From the NCBI GenBank assembly GCA_026388715.1, contig JAPLJF010000006.1, forward strand, positions 1-64,000: a stretch of DNA of 64,000 bases. The letters are read 5' to 3'. Below, one piece after another: positions 38,184 to 46,791 of the stretch; position 1 is the stretch's first letter, and each line of letters begins with the position of its first letter. This DNA comes from Deltaproteobacteria bacterium. GTDB taxonomy: Bacteria > Desulfobacterota > Desulfobulbia > Desulfobulbales > Desulfocapsaceae. The translations under genes and the position numbers were made by a program. A model generated the notes under the pieces. That model was not told the DNA's origin and did not search any database. It worked only from the letters and a program-made list of their open reading frames with translations.

Positions 38184-38861
38184 CTAATGATTATGGCGGA
38201 CGATCCTGCCTTGTGCCATATAAATAATGTCTTCGCAGATATTGGTACAGTGATCAGCAATACGTTCCGTGCTTCTGGCCACACTGAGCAGCTTGGCCAG
38301 ATACACATGCTGGGCCGGATCACTCATGATACTCTCTTCCAGCTCACTATAAATGGTGCGCTTGGCCTGGTCCACTTCATCATCAGCCAGGCAGACCTTG
38401 TAGGCAAGATCCGTATCCTCGTTGACAAAGGCCTCCATAGCCTGTTTGAACATCCACACTGTTTTATCAAACATCCCATTGAACATTTCCGGAATCTGCA
38501 TTGAATCGGATAGAAATTTTACTGGATCGGCCTTATAGAGTAAAAGCACCTTATCGGCAATTTTTGCCACCAGATCGCCAATGCGCTCAAGATCACTATT
38601 GACCTTCAAGGCCGTAACCAGAAAACGCAGATCACTGGCAACCGGCTGATGCAAGGCCATAATCCGCAGACATTCCTGCTCCACATCGGTCTCGATATGA
38701 TCAACCTCACACCTGTCAGTCTGCATGACCTGATAGGCCAGGTCGGAATTTTTCTCAATCAATGCCTTGATGGCACATTGCATGTTCTCCTCAACAACGG
38801 TGCTGAGATATACAATATGACCTTTCAGGGTTTCAATTTCAGTCTGGATATTATGTGCCAT
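38184..38861 (-). CDS. phoU: Phosphate signalling protein PhoU (island 2)
   Basis: A 225-residue PhoU with two three-helix repeats: QTDRCEVDHIETDVEQECLRIM and SDLRFLVTALKVNSDLERIGDLVAKIAD, then HVYLAKLLSVARSTERIADHCTNICEDIIYM. It starts at ATG 38861 with AAGGAG upstream. Located between pstB2 and phoB, it is the member most likely to be in the PhoR signalling complex. Compared with the island 1 PhoU it is of similar length but clearly divergent. Confidence 0.94.
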   Translation of the reverse strand: MAHNIQTEIETLKGHIVYLSTVVEENMQCAIKALIEKNSDLAYQVMQTDRCEVDHIETDVEQECLRIMALHQPVASDLRFLVTALKVNSDLERIGDLVAKIADKVLLLYKADPVKFLSDSMQIPEMFNGMFDKTVWMFKQAMEAFVNEDTDLAYKVCLADDEVDQAKRTIYSELEESIMSDPAQHVYLAKLLSVARSTERIADHCTNICEDIIYMAQGRIVRHNH

Positions 38862-38972
38862 CAGGGTACTCCTTCTTCCCTTGCAAAAACTTTATCAATG
38901 AATAAAAAAACACACAGCCAACACATCACTTCTTACACCCCAAAAGTACTTCCTTCAGAGCGTCCAATCTTT

Positions 38973-39761
38973 TCAACCAAAACGGCCAGTGATGTAGTCC
39001 TCAGTTTCCTTGCGCTCGGGAACAGTAAACAGTTTCTGGGTCGGTCCATATTCAATCAGTTCACCCAGATACATATAGGCGGTGTAATCAGAAATCCGCG
39101 CTGCCTGTTGCATATTATGGGTGACAATAATGATCGTATATTCCCCGCGCAATTCCCGAATGAGATCCTCAATCCGTGACGTTGACCGTGGATCAAGGGC
39201 AGAACAGGGTTCATCCATGAGGATAATCTCAGGATTGACGGCCACCGCCCGGGCAATACAGAGCCGTTGCATCTGACCCCCGGAAAGGCCCATGGCCGAT
39301 TGTTGCAAACGATCCTTAACTTCATCCCACAAGGCGGCTCGTTTCAGACTTTGCTCCACGGCCTGATCGAGCACCCGTCGCTCTTTGATCCCGGCAATAC
39401 GCAGGCCATAGATGACATTTTCATAGATGGATTTAGGAAATGGATTCCACTTCTGGAACACCATACCGACCTTGCGTCGGAGTTCAATAACGTCAAGGGA
39501 AGTGTCATTAATATTCTCACCATCAATGGTAATCAGGCCTTCGATCCGTAACCCCTCAACCAGATCATTCATCCTGTTGATACAACGAAGGAAGGTCGAT
39601 TTCCCGCAACCGGAAGGACCAATCAAGGCCGTCACCTGACTTTGAGGAATCCCAAAGCTCACATCCTTGAGCGCCTGGCTGGAACCGTAAAAGAAATTCA
39701 GGTTCTCGACCACAACCTGCGGGTTTTCAATAGACATTATGGCAGTATTGGAATGTGACAT
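38973..39761 (-). CDS. pstB: Phosphate ABC transporter ATP-binding protein PstB (island 2)
   Basis: A 262-residue ATPase with Walker [10 protein letters not shown], signature [14 protein letters not shown], Walker [16 protein letters not shown] and H-loop [14 protein letters not shown]. It is very similar to the island 1 PstB in the core and ends with the same EDYITGRFG. An AAGGATATACT site precedes ATG 39761, 12 bases after the pstA stop. It serves the long PstA/PstC pair. Confidence 0.96.
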   Translation of the reverse strand: MSHSNTAIMSIENPQVVVENLNFFYGSSQALKDVSFGIPQSQVTALIGPSGCGKSTFLRCINRMNDLVEGLRIEGLITIDGENINDTSLDVIELRRKVGMVFQKWNPFPKSIYENVIYGLRIAGIKERRVLDQAVEQSLKRAALWDEVKDRLQQSAMGLSGGQMQRLCIARAVAVNPEIILMDEPCSALDPRSTSRIEDLIRELRGEYTIIIVTHNMQQAARISDYTAYMYLGELIEYGPTQKLFTVPERKETEDYITGRFG

Positions 39762-39773
39762 AGTATATCCTTA

Positions 39774-41372
39774 TTAGAGGTCGGCCACGGAAAAACGCTC
39801 TCGCATTCTATTGCGGAGATAGATTGCCGTGCTTGTCATAATGAGTACGATCAGGATCAACAACAGAGTGGTGACATAGACCATGGGCTTTGCCGCCTCG
39901 ACATTGGGCGATTGGAAGCCGATGTCATAGATATGAAAACCCAGGTGCATAAACTTGCGGTCCAGGTGCAGATACGGAAAGCTGCCATCAAGCGGCAGCG
40001 CTGGCGCCAGCTTGACCACACCGGTGATCATCAGAGGGGCCACCTCGCCTGCGGCCCGGGCCATGGCCAGAATAAACCCGGTCAAGATACCGGGGGAGGC
40101 CATGGGCAACAAGATCCTGGTGAGGGTCTGAAATTTGGTGGCAGCCAGAGCCTGAGATCCTTCCCGGATACCCGGCGGGATTGCGCCCAGCGCCTCTTCG
40201 GTGGCAACAATGACCACAGGCACGGTCAGCAGCCCCAGGGTCAGGCTGGCCCAGAGAATCCCGCCCGTGCCAAAGGTGGGAGTGGGCAAATTTTCCGGGA
40301 AAAAAAGCTGATCGATCTGACCGCCAACACCGTAAACAAAAAAGCCTAGACCAAAGATCCCGTAAACAATAGACGGGATACCAGCCAGATTATTGACGGC
40401 AATACGCACCATTTGCACCAGATATCCTTCTCTGGCATATTCACGCAGATAAATCCCGGCAATGACACCGAGGGGAAAGGAGAGGATACTCATCAAAAAA
40501 ATAAGCATGATCGTGCCGAATATCGCCGGGAATAACCCCCCTTCGGTATTGGATTCCCGCGGTTCAGCAAACAGCAACTCTCTCAATCGTTTCCCATAAT
40601 AACTCCATTTAGCCAACCATGACATGGAATTGGGTTGATAACAGCGGACAATATTGGCCAAGGCAATGGTTTTTTCCTGGCCATTAGCGTCCACCAGGAC
40701 TGCCTCGTTGGCCAATACTATCGCTCGTTTGCCGTCAAGAAGCGCAACCAGCCGATCAAACTCTCCTTTAATGTTTTTTGCCTCCACTTGCATGGCAACG
40801 GCAGCAGGCGTGTTCTCTTTCTTGTGATACCGCAACCGGGCAAGCTTGTTATTGTTCTCTTCGACCTGGCGATTGAGGATGGCAATCTTCCTTTCAATTT
40901 TTTTCACCTCGCCTCGTTGTGGCTCGATGGTGTCAAGAGCTGCCTGCAAACTCTCTTTCTTATCTACGGGTAAGAAAAGGCCGGGAGTTTTCAATTCCTT
41001 CAAGGAACCGTAAAAATTACCATGCTCCTGTCGCTCCAAAACATAGACATCTGCCGGCAGGCTGAAGTTACTGACGCTCGCAGCGTCGACCCACTTAAAA
41101 TCAAGACCATAGAGATCACGGTTACCAATCTTGAATTGCAGTCTTTTTTTACCGGTGGCCGGATTTTTCTCGTCCTGAACAATTTCGCCAAGCAGATATC
41201 CACCACTGGTCAAGGTAGCCAGAGTTACCTCCTTTGGCCAGAAGACCATTATCCCGTTGGCCAGCACCACATAGAAGAGAAGAAAGGTCATAAAAAGGAT
41301 CAGCGAAAGCGCCAGACTCGTGGCCCATACAAACGGTTCACCCTGTCGCCAGAATTTTTTGGTCACCATCAT
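39774..41372 (-). CDS. pstA: Phosphate ABC transporter permease PstA, long form (island 2)
   Basis: At 532 residues (from ATG 41372, chosen because GGAG lies just before it; an ATG at 41402 would overlap pstC) it is nearly twice the length of the island 1 PstA. One N-terminal membrane helix (about residues 15-40) is followed by a periplasmic insertion of about 220 residues with a helical coiled-coil stretch (QAALDTIEPQRGEVKKIERKI), then the standard permease from about residue 280 with EEALGAIPPGIREGSQALAATKFQTL. Long PstA proteins of this kind are known in other proteobacteria such as Pseudomonas. Confidence 0.92.
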   Translation of the reverse strand: MMVTKKFWRQGEPFVWATSLALSLILFMTFLLFYVVLANGIMVFWPKEVTLATLTSGGYLLGEIVQDEKNPATGKKRLQFKIGNRDLYGLDFKWVDAASVSNFSLPADVYVLERQEHGNFYGSLKELKTPGLFLPVDKKESLQAALDTIEPQRGEVKKIERKIAILNRQVEENNNKLARLRYHKKENTPAAVAMQVEAKNIKGEFDRLVALLDGKRAIVLANEAVLVDANGQEKTIALANIVRCYQPNSMSWLAKWSYYGKRLRELLFAEPRESNTEGGLFPAIFGTIMLIFLMSILSFPLGVIAGIYLREYAREGYLVQMVRIAVNNLAGIPSIVYGIFGLGFFVYGVGGQIDQLFFPENLPTPTFGTGGILWASLTLGLLTVPVVIVATEEALGAIPPGIREGSQALAATKFQTLTRILLPMASPGILTGFILAMARAAGEVAPLMITGVVKLAPALPLDGSFPYLHLDRKFMHLGFHIYDIGFQSPNVEAAKPMVYVTTLLLILIVLIMTSTAIYLRNRMRERFSVADL

Positions 41373-41388
41373 TTCTCTTTTTTCTCCT

Positions 41389-43626
41389 CTAATAACGGCC
41401 ATATTTTTTACGCAACCGCTCCCGTATCACTTCCGCCCCGGTATTGAGAATAAAAGTCAGGGCAAACAGGAGAGTGGCACAGAGAAAAAGTATCCGATAC
41501 AAGGTTCCATTAAAAGGCGCCTCGGGAATTTCCACCGCAATGTTGGCTGACAAGGTCCGCATCCCGTTAAAGAGTGACCAGTCCATAATGGGAGTATTGC
41601 CGGTGGCCATGAGGACAATCATGGTCTCTCCCACTGCCCGGCCAAAACCAATCATGATGGCAGCAAAAATCCCGGGACTGGCCGAGGGCAGCACCACGCG
41701 CCAGATGGTCTGCCAGCGACTGGCGCCAAGGGCAAGGGAGGCACCAGTCAAACTGTTTGGGATATTGGAAATGGCATCTTCGGTAATGGAAAAAATAATA
41801 GGAATTACGGCAATACCAAGACCAAAGGCGATGATAATACTGTTGCGCTGATCATACCGAACTCCAAGGTCGCTGTAGAGCCATTGCAAAAAATTACCAC
41901 CAAAAACCATTTTTTCCATGCCAGGGGCCATCCATACCGCCAGGGCTGCCGTCAAGAGAATGACCGGCACCAGCAACAGAAATTCATAGCCATTACAGCG
42001 ATTTTGCAAGGTGGGCGTTTTGTAATAAGGCTGCATGAGCATCATCATACTCACCAGAACCAGTGGCAGAAGCATGCAAAAGAAGATAAACGCCAGGATA
42101 TACTTTTCAATGATGGGTCCCAGCCACAAGGCAATAAGAAAGCCAATGACCACCGATGGCACGGAGGCCATGATCTCAATCATCGGTTTGATATTTTTCT
42201 TGAAGATATAACTGGTAAACTGGCTGGTATAGACTGCGCCAAAGATGGACAGGGGTATCGCAAAAATCATGGCATACAAGGTACCCTTGATAGTGCCAAA
42301 GAGCAGAGGGACAAGACTGAATTTTGCCTCAAAGTCATCGTTGCCGGAAGAGGATTGCCAGACATACTCCGGTTGATCATAACCTTCGTACCACACCTTG
42401 CCAAAAAGGGTCTTCACACTCACCTCCGGATGCGGATCATCAATGTTCCAGACAACAAGATTTTTGTCACGATCAAGACCAATCAGGCTGTTATCACTCC
42501 CGGAAATGGCAAAGTTGGTCAAATGATGGTCAATATCAATCAGGTGATTTTCACTGGTCATATGGTCATAATGGACCTTTCCCTCAACATCAAAGCTGAC
42601 AATCATTTTGGTACGGCGTGAGGCCACAAGAGTTGCAACAGCAGCCGTATGCGTGGCAAGTTGGTGAATTTTACGAAGTTTTCGTACCTTATTGGTTTCA
42701 TCACCACTCCTGACTAAACTCCAGGTGGCAAGCCCACCCGTGGCATCACCAACCGCTATCGACATATCACCAAAGACCATGGTCAAGGCGGTAATGGCCT
42801 GACTACCCGAGGTCGCCACCACATTATCGGTGAGGCTGGCCCCATCACTCTGACTTACATCCCAACGCAGCAGACTCCCGTAATCTGTGCCGATGAAAAG
42901 GGTATCCCCCTTTTCATCCACAGTAAAAGCAGTAATTTTCCCGGGAATATCATGGCGGACAGGAAAAGAAAAAGTCTCTTTTTTCTCATTGCCAAAGAGA
43001 TCGGTCTTGGTCACCTGCTGGGTTACCAGAAAACTGTTGTCATCAAGAAGCACAACTTTGGTCAGACGTCCATCCTCGGTCTTGCGGACAGCGGCATGCA
43101 GGACTTTCGCCGCTCCCGTCTTCCCTGGTTCAGGAGGAAATTCAGCAAGAGTCTGAATCTCAGGTTTGACCGTTCGTTTTCCTTCCTTGTCAAAAAGAAA
43201 CCGGAACGAAACCTCGGTCATGCTGGTACTCTTATCCGCCCACAAAAGGGTGTACTGATTATTTTTATGCAACTCGATGGATTGCAGCGGAACTTTCTTA
43301 TCCGCGCCAGCCGCCAAGCTCAAAAACGACGTACCCTTGACGAGGTTGTAAAAGGTAAAGATACCCCGGTCATTCAAGGTATAGGCGATCTCCTGGTAAT
43401 CATCAACCCCCATGGCCAGCACGGATTCTGTTGGGGAAGAGAGCGGAAACTGAAAGACGATATTGGTCCGGGCAGACTGAAAAAGAGGAATGGTCACGCG
43501 GACGATCAGGACCAGAATGGCAATCACACTGACAATAACCAGCAGCCCGCCCAAGGTAATGATCCGGGTGGCAATACGATCCTGAAGGCGGACTTTTTTT
43601 ATGAACTGTTTATCAAGTTTCTGCAT
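41389..43626 (-). CDS. pstC: Phosphate ABC transporter permease PstC, long form (island 2)
   Basis: A 745-residue permease. After an N-terminal membrane helix (about residues 20-48) comes a large periplasmic domain (about 50-430) with repeated beta-strand patterns such as VDEKGDTLFIGTDYGSLLRWDVS and GDATGGLATWSLVRSG, suggestive of a WD40-like beta-propeller. The membrane permease half starts near residue 440 and has the EAA loop ISNIPNSLTGASLALGASRWQTI and GRAVGETMIVLMATGN. Similar large PstC forms occur in Pseudomonas and relatives; the role of the insertion is not known to me. Confidence 0.9.
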   Translation of the reverse strand: MQKLDKQFIKKVRLQDRIATRIITLGGLLVIVSVIAILVLIVRVTIPLFQSARTNIVFQFPLSSPTESVLAMGVDDYQEIAYTLNDRGIFTFYNLVKGTSFLSLAAGADKKVPLQSIELHKNNQYTLLWADKSTSMTEVSFRFLFDKEGKRTVKPEIQTLAEFPPEPGKTGAAKVLHAAVRKTEDGRLTKVVLLDDNSFLVTQQVTKTDLFGNEKKETFSFPVRHDIPGKITAFTVDEKGDTLFIGTDYGSLLRWDVSQSDGASLTDNVVATSGSQAITALTMVFGDMSIAVGDATGGLATWSLVRSGDETNKVRKLRKIHQLATHTAAVATLVASRRTKMIVSFDVEGKVHYDHMTSENHLIDIDHHLTNFAISGSDNSLIGLDRDKNLVVWNIDDPHPEVSVKTLFGKVWYEGYDQPEYVWQSSSGNDDFEAKFSLVPLLFGTIKGTLYAMIFAIPLSIFGAVYTSQFTSYIFKKNIKPMIEIMASVPSVVIGFLIALWLGPIIEKYILAFIFFCMLLPLVLVSMMMLMQPYYKTPTLQNRCNGYEFLLLVPVILLTAALAVWMAPGMEKMVFGGNFLQWLYSDLGVRYDQRNSIIIAFGLGIAVIPIIFSITEDAISNIPNSLTGASLALGASRWQTIWRVVLPSASPGIFAAIMIGFGRAVGETMIVLMATGNTPIMDWSLFNGMRTLSANIAVEIPEAPFNGTLYRILFLCATLLFALTFILNTGAEVIRERLRKKYGRY

Positions 43627-43634
43627 GGAGTTCT

Positions 43635-43736
43635 GGAAGGTTGAAGATTAAAGGCTGAAGACTGAAGGCTATAAAACTGTCGGGCGCATCGCATATTTCA
43701 TAATGCTTTTCCTTCAGCCTTCAGCCTTCAGCCTAT
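43635..43736. repeat. Heptamer inverted repeat, copy 3
   Basis: Left arm units AAGGTTG, AAGATTA, AAGGCTG, AAGACTG, AAGGCTA face right arm TTCAGCC units repeated four times, about 40 bases apart. It fills the gap between pstS2 and pstC2, inside the operon. In mRNA the arms could form a hairpin and tune expression of the binding protein relative to the permease. Confidence 0.78.
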
Positions 43737-43744
43737 CTGTTTAC

Positions 43745-44743
43745 CTAATTCAACTTCGCCAATTCCTTTTCTACGACTTCAGCAGGTAGCGGCAGAAACC
43801 CGTCTTTCACCACAATCTCCTGACCCTCTTTGGAGAGAATATACTTCAAAAATTCAGCAGCCACAGGTGACAATGGTTTGTTTGGTTCCTTGCCCACATA
43901 GATAAGAAGGGTCCGGGACAAGGGATATTTCCCGGAAAGAACATTGGCATAATTAGGCTCAGCGGCAGGCGCACCCTGTTTAGCACTCAAGGCGATGGCC
44001 TTCACCCCAGAGGTTTTATAGCCAATGCCGGAGTAGCCGATACCCGAACGATCCTCGGTAACGCCCATAACCACAGAAGCTGATCCCGGCTGTTCTTTAA
44101 CGGTATCCTTATAATCACCCTTTGCCAGGGCATGTTCCTTGAAAAATCCGTAGGTGCCGGAGGCAGAGTTACGACCAAACAGACTGAGGGGCAGGTTCGC
44201 CCATTCACCGGTCAGGCCAACCTGCCCCCAGGTCTTATAATCTTCAGCAATCCCGCCTTTATGGGTCTTGGAAAAAATGGCGTCAACCTGAGGCAGGGAA
44301 AGAGACTTGATCGGGTTGTCCTTATTGACAAAGACAGCCAGGGAATCCAGGGCTACACCAATACCGGTTACCTTGTATCCATACTTGCTGACGAAAGCAT
44401 CTTCCTCATCTTTCTTCATGGGCCGGGACATGGGGCCTAACTGAGCGGTTCCCGCAACCAGGGCCGGCGGCGCAGTTGTTGACCCTTTGCCTTCGATCTG
44501 GATACGGACATTGGGATACTCCTTACGGAATCCTTCCGCCCAGTAGGCCATCAGATTGTTCAAGGTATCAGAACCGATACTGTCCAGATTGCCGGACACC
44601 CCGCTGACCTTCTTGTATGGGGCAATTTTGGGATCAACTTCCACAGCGGCCAAAGCGCCAGTGGTGGTCACTGCCACCAGACAGCCTGCCACTATTGCCT
44701 TCTTCACTGCCTTTCCTATCAAACTTTTCTGCATTTTCATCAT
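43745..44743 (-). CDS. pstS: Phosphate-binding periplasmic protein PstS (island 2)
   Basis: From ATG 44743 (AAGGAGATTC just upstream) the protein is 332 residues, with a signal peptide ending near ALAAVEV and no lipobox, so it is a soluble periplasmic receptor in contrast to lipoprotein PstS1. Phosphate-binding segments include SIGSDTLNNLMAYWAEGF, GKGSTTAPPALVAGTAQL and GRNSASGTYGFFKEH. Upstream lies a three-half-site PhoB array facing this gene. It heads the operon pstS-C-A-B-phoU-phoB. Confidence 0.95.
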   Translation of the reverse strand: MMKMQKSLIGKAVKKAIVAGCLVAVTTTGALAAVEVDPKIAPYKKVSGVSGNLDSIGSDTLNNLMAYWAEGFRKEYPNVRIQIEGKGSTTAPPALVAGTAQLGPMSRPMKKDEEDAFVSKYGYKVTGIGVALDSLAVFVNKDNPIKSLSLPQVDAIFSKTHKGGIAEDYKTWGQVGLTGEWANLPLSLFGRNSASGTYGFFKEHALAKGDYKDTVKEQPGSASVVMGVTEDRSGIGYSGIGYKTSGVKAIALSAKQGAPAAEPNYANVLSGKYPLSRTLLIYVGKEPNKPLSPVAAEFLKYILSKEGQEIVVKDGFLPLPAEVVEKELAKLN

Positions 44744-44826
44744 GAATCTCCTTAACAAGAGTTTTTGTGGCTAATACCCAGAGGGTCTTTGGCCGGTAAG
44801 TGATGCCCCCTACAATGCCCCCCTGT

Positions 44827-44855
44827 TGTTAGGATTTGATTAGGATTGCATTAAG
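44827..44855 (-). promoter_or_regulatory. PhoB box array for pstS2 (three half-sites)
   Basis: On the minus strand three 7-base half-sites CTTAATG, CCTAATC and CCTAACA lie at exact 11-base spacing with 4-base AT-rich spacers (CAAT, AAAT), the architecture of a PhoB box. A CATTGT at 44812-44817 is placed as an extended -10 about ten bases downstream, giving a leader of roughly 65 bases to pstS2. Matches the PhoB architecture by eye; binding is not proven. Confidence 0.72.
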
Positions 44856-44908
44856 AGACGAACAGGGTTTCGGCGGACATCCTCGCCCCCGTCTTCAAGG
44901 CGATCACC

Positions 44909-44973
44909 TTAATAAACAATTAACGATTTTCTAACATCACGGTAACCATATCCTAAAAATTTCCGGCTATTGT
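44909..44973 (+). promoter_or_regulatory. PhoB box array facing the porin gene (five half-sites) with -10
   Basis: Five half-sites start at 44909, 44920, 44931, 44942 and 44953, exactly 11 bases apart: TTAATAA, TTAACGA, CTAACAT, GTAACCA and CTAAAAA. TATTGT at 44968-44973 is well placed as the -10, so transcription would begin near 44980 with a leader of about 225 bases to the porin ATG. The array is back-to-back with the pstS2 array, making this a divergent Pho control region. Confidence 0.75.
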
Positions 44974-45077
44974 CACGTCATCATTCAGATGGAAAAAAAT
45001 GAATGAGTATCGATGAGTTAAAAAACGCCCAATGGGGGCAAGCAGGTAAGTGAGCAGAATGAAGGAAGAAAACAGTA

Positions 45078-45180
45078 AGCCGTTGGAAAAATTAATGCCG
45101 TCATCGGGATGGCAAAAACGGAAAAAGATGCTGTAACGAAAGAGTCAAAGACGCAATAGTTACTTCATAATAGCATCTAA
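45078..45180 (+). repeat. PRE palindromic repeat copy 9 (porin leader)
   Basis: It begins AGCCGTTGGAAAAATTAATG, contains AGATGCTGTAACGAAAGAGT and ends TTCATAATAGCATCTAA. The right-hand hairpin uses AGATGCT/AGCATCT in place of GGAGCC/GGCTCC, again with paired changes. It lies inside the predicted 5' leader of the Pho-controlled porin, 25 bases before the start codon. Confidence 0.78.
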
Positions 45181-45205
45181 ATCTTTTGGGAGAAAGGAGA
45201 AAAAA

Positions 45206-46549
45206 ATGAAAAAAGTATTATCAACGGCAGCCGCCCTCGGCTTCTGTCTGTACCTGCCCGCGGCCGCTCTGGCCGGTGGAAGCACGTCTAATGATGCAAT
45301 TTTACGGGAGCTTCAGGAACTGCGGGCCCAGGTTTCCAACCAGCAGGCGGAAATCGACATGCTCAAAGGACAGAAAGCCACTGCGCCGGCAGACATGGAA
45401 TACGTGAAGACCAAGGTCGCCGCCCAAGGTGAACATATTGAGGCCCTTGAGGCAAAAAAAGGCTTTGCGGTTTCCGGCAATGAGTTTATTGACGGCATTA
45501 AACTGAAGGGCGATCTGCGCGTTCGTTACGAGATGCGCGACAAGAATTATAAAGTTGGAGATGATACTTCCCGTGAGCGATTCCGTAGCCGTTTTCGTCT
45601 GGGCGGTGTCTGGGACAATAAGGAAGAAAACTGGCAGGTGGGAGCAGGCATTGCCAGCGGTGACTATACTAATCCAACCAGTACCAATGATACCTGGGGT
45701 GATACCTCTCCCTTTCAACACACCCGTATCAATATTGACTATGCCTATGCCAAACATAAATGGAATGATTTCAACATGACCCTGGGTCAATCCGAAAATC
45801 CTTATAAAAGCTCATGGGTTCTCTGGGATACCGACGTGCGGCTTACCGGTTTAACTCTGGCCTATGGCCAGAAAGAAGGCGTTTTTGCTACGGCCGGCGG
45901 TTATGGGGCCAAACTCGTCCATGATGATAACACCTCCATGCTCTATATGGGACAGGTTGGTTACAATGGCAAGTTCAGCGAAAAAGGCAAGTTCACGGTT
46001 GCCACCGGATATCATACCTATACCAATGGCATAATCAACGAAGACTCTGCCCTGGGCAAAGACGCATTGTTCGGTTTTGGCAGTGTTGATCCCAACAACT
46101 ATAAACTGAATATCGGTGATCTCTATGGTGATGTCAGTTTTCCTGCCGGCCCGGTTAAACTCAAGCTGTATGGCCAGATGTGGAAAAACTTCGGCGCCGA
46201 TGGCAAGATTGGCCAGAGCCAGGCCGGCAGCAAATTTCCACAAACTCCTGGCGATAATGACCTGGGTTGGGTTATGGGCGTCGACACCAGGTTTAATAAC
46301 TTCAAACTGGGCTATGCCTACTCCATGGTCGAGGCCGACTCCCTGTTTGGTTACCTCTCAGACTCTGATTTTGGCGACGGTCTCTCCAGAACCAATAAAA
46401 AGGGACACCGGGTCCAGCTTGGCTACAATCTGACCAAAAACTGGTCAACCGATTTTACCTTTTTCAACGTCAAGCGTATTGAAGACTTTGCCAGCGCCAA
46501 GGAAGATCATGTCAACCTCTGCCAGTTTGACGTAAACTATAAGTTTTAG
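45206..46549 (+). CDS. Outer-membrane porin, probably phosphate-starvation inducible
   Basis: A 447-residue exported protein with a signal peptide (cleaved near AAALAGG), an N-terminal coiled coil (ILRELQELRAQVSNQQAEIDML) and a beta-barrel ending in the terminal aromatic NYKF, of the Porin_5-like putative porin type. A GGAG/AAGGAG double site precedes ATG 45206. Divergence from pstS2 over a shared PhoB-box region suggests a role like OprP/OprO, phosphate or polyphosphate entry, although no sequence similarity to those is claimed. A terminator follows. Confidence 0.82.
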   Translation: MKKVLSTAAALGFCLYLPAAALAGGSTSNDAILRELQELRAQVSNQQAEIDMLKGQKATAPADMEYVKTKVAAQGEHIEALEAKKGFAVSGNEFIDGIKLKGDLRVRYEMRDKNYKVGDDTSRERFRSRFRLGGVWDNKEENWQVGAGIASGDYTNPTSTNDTWGDTSPFQHTRINIDYAYAKHKWNDFNMTLGQSENPYKSSWVLWDTDVRLTGLTLAYGQKEGVFATAGGYGAKLVHDDNTSMLYMGQVGYNGKFSEKGKFTVATGYHTYTNGIINEDSALGKDALFGFGSVDPNNYKLNIGDLYGDVSFPAGPVKLKLYGQMWKNFGADGKIGQSQAGSKFPQTPGDNDLGWVMGVDTRFNNFKLGYAYSMVEADSLFGYLSDSDFGDGLSRTNKKGHRVQLGYNLTKNWSTDFTFFNVKRIEDFASAKEDHVNLCQFDVNYKF

Positions 46550-46575
46550 TCAGTACTGCTTCTCTTGAAGCACCA

Positions 46576-46620
46576 AGAGCCAGCCCTGCCTGAAAGCAGA
46601 CAGGGCTGGCTCTCTTTATT
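46576..46620 (+). terminator. Intrinsic terminator after the porin gene
   Basis: A perfect 13-base GC-rich stem AGAGCCAGCCCTG (46576-46588) and its complement (46601-46613) closes a 12-base loop and is followed by CTTTATT. It separates the porin transcript from the zinc-binding protein gene. Confidence 0.88.
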
Positions 46621-46791
46621 GCTCGCCTCATTATCTTTTCTTCAAGGTTTTTCACCCTCTCTGAAAAATCCTCCCCCACGACCTTGCCCCCTTCGCACGC
46701 CACAACTCTGGCACCAAAGTTACAATCTGCTTGCTTTTTCCTTTACAGGTATTACACAGAAGGATGTCAATTCATCCTCAGGAGGCAACGA

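Noticed and set aside
26311-43736. Heptamer repeat clusters as CRISPR arrays
   Set aside because: The units are 7 bases, with no spacers of constant length and no cas genes in the window.
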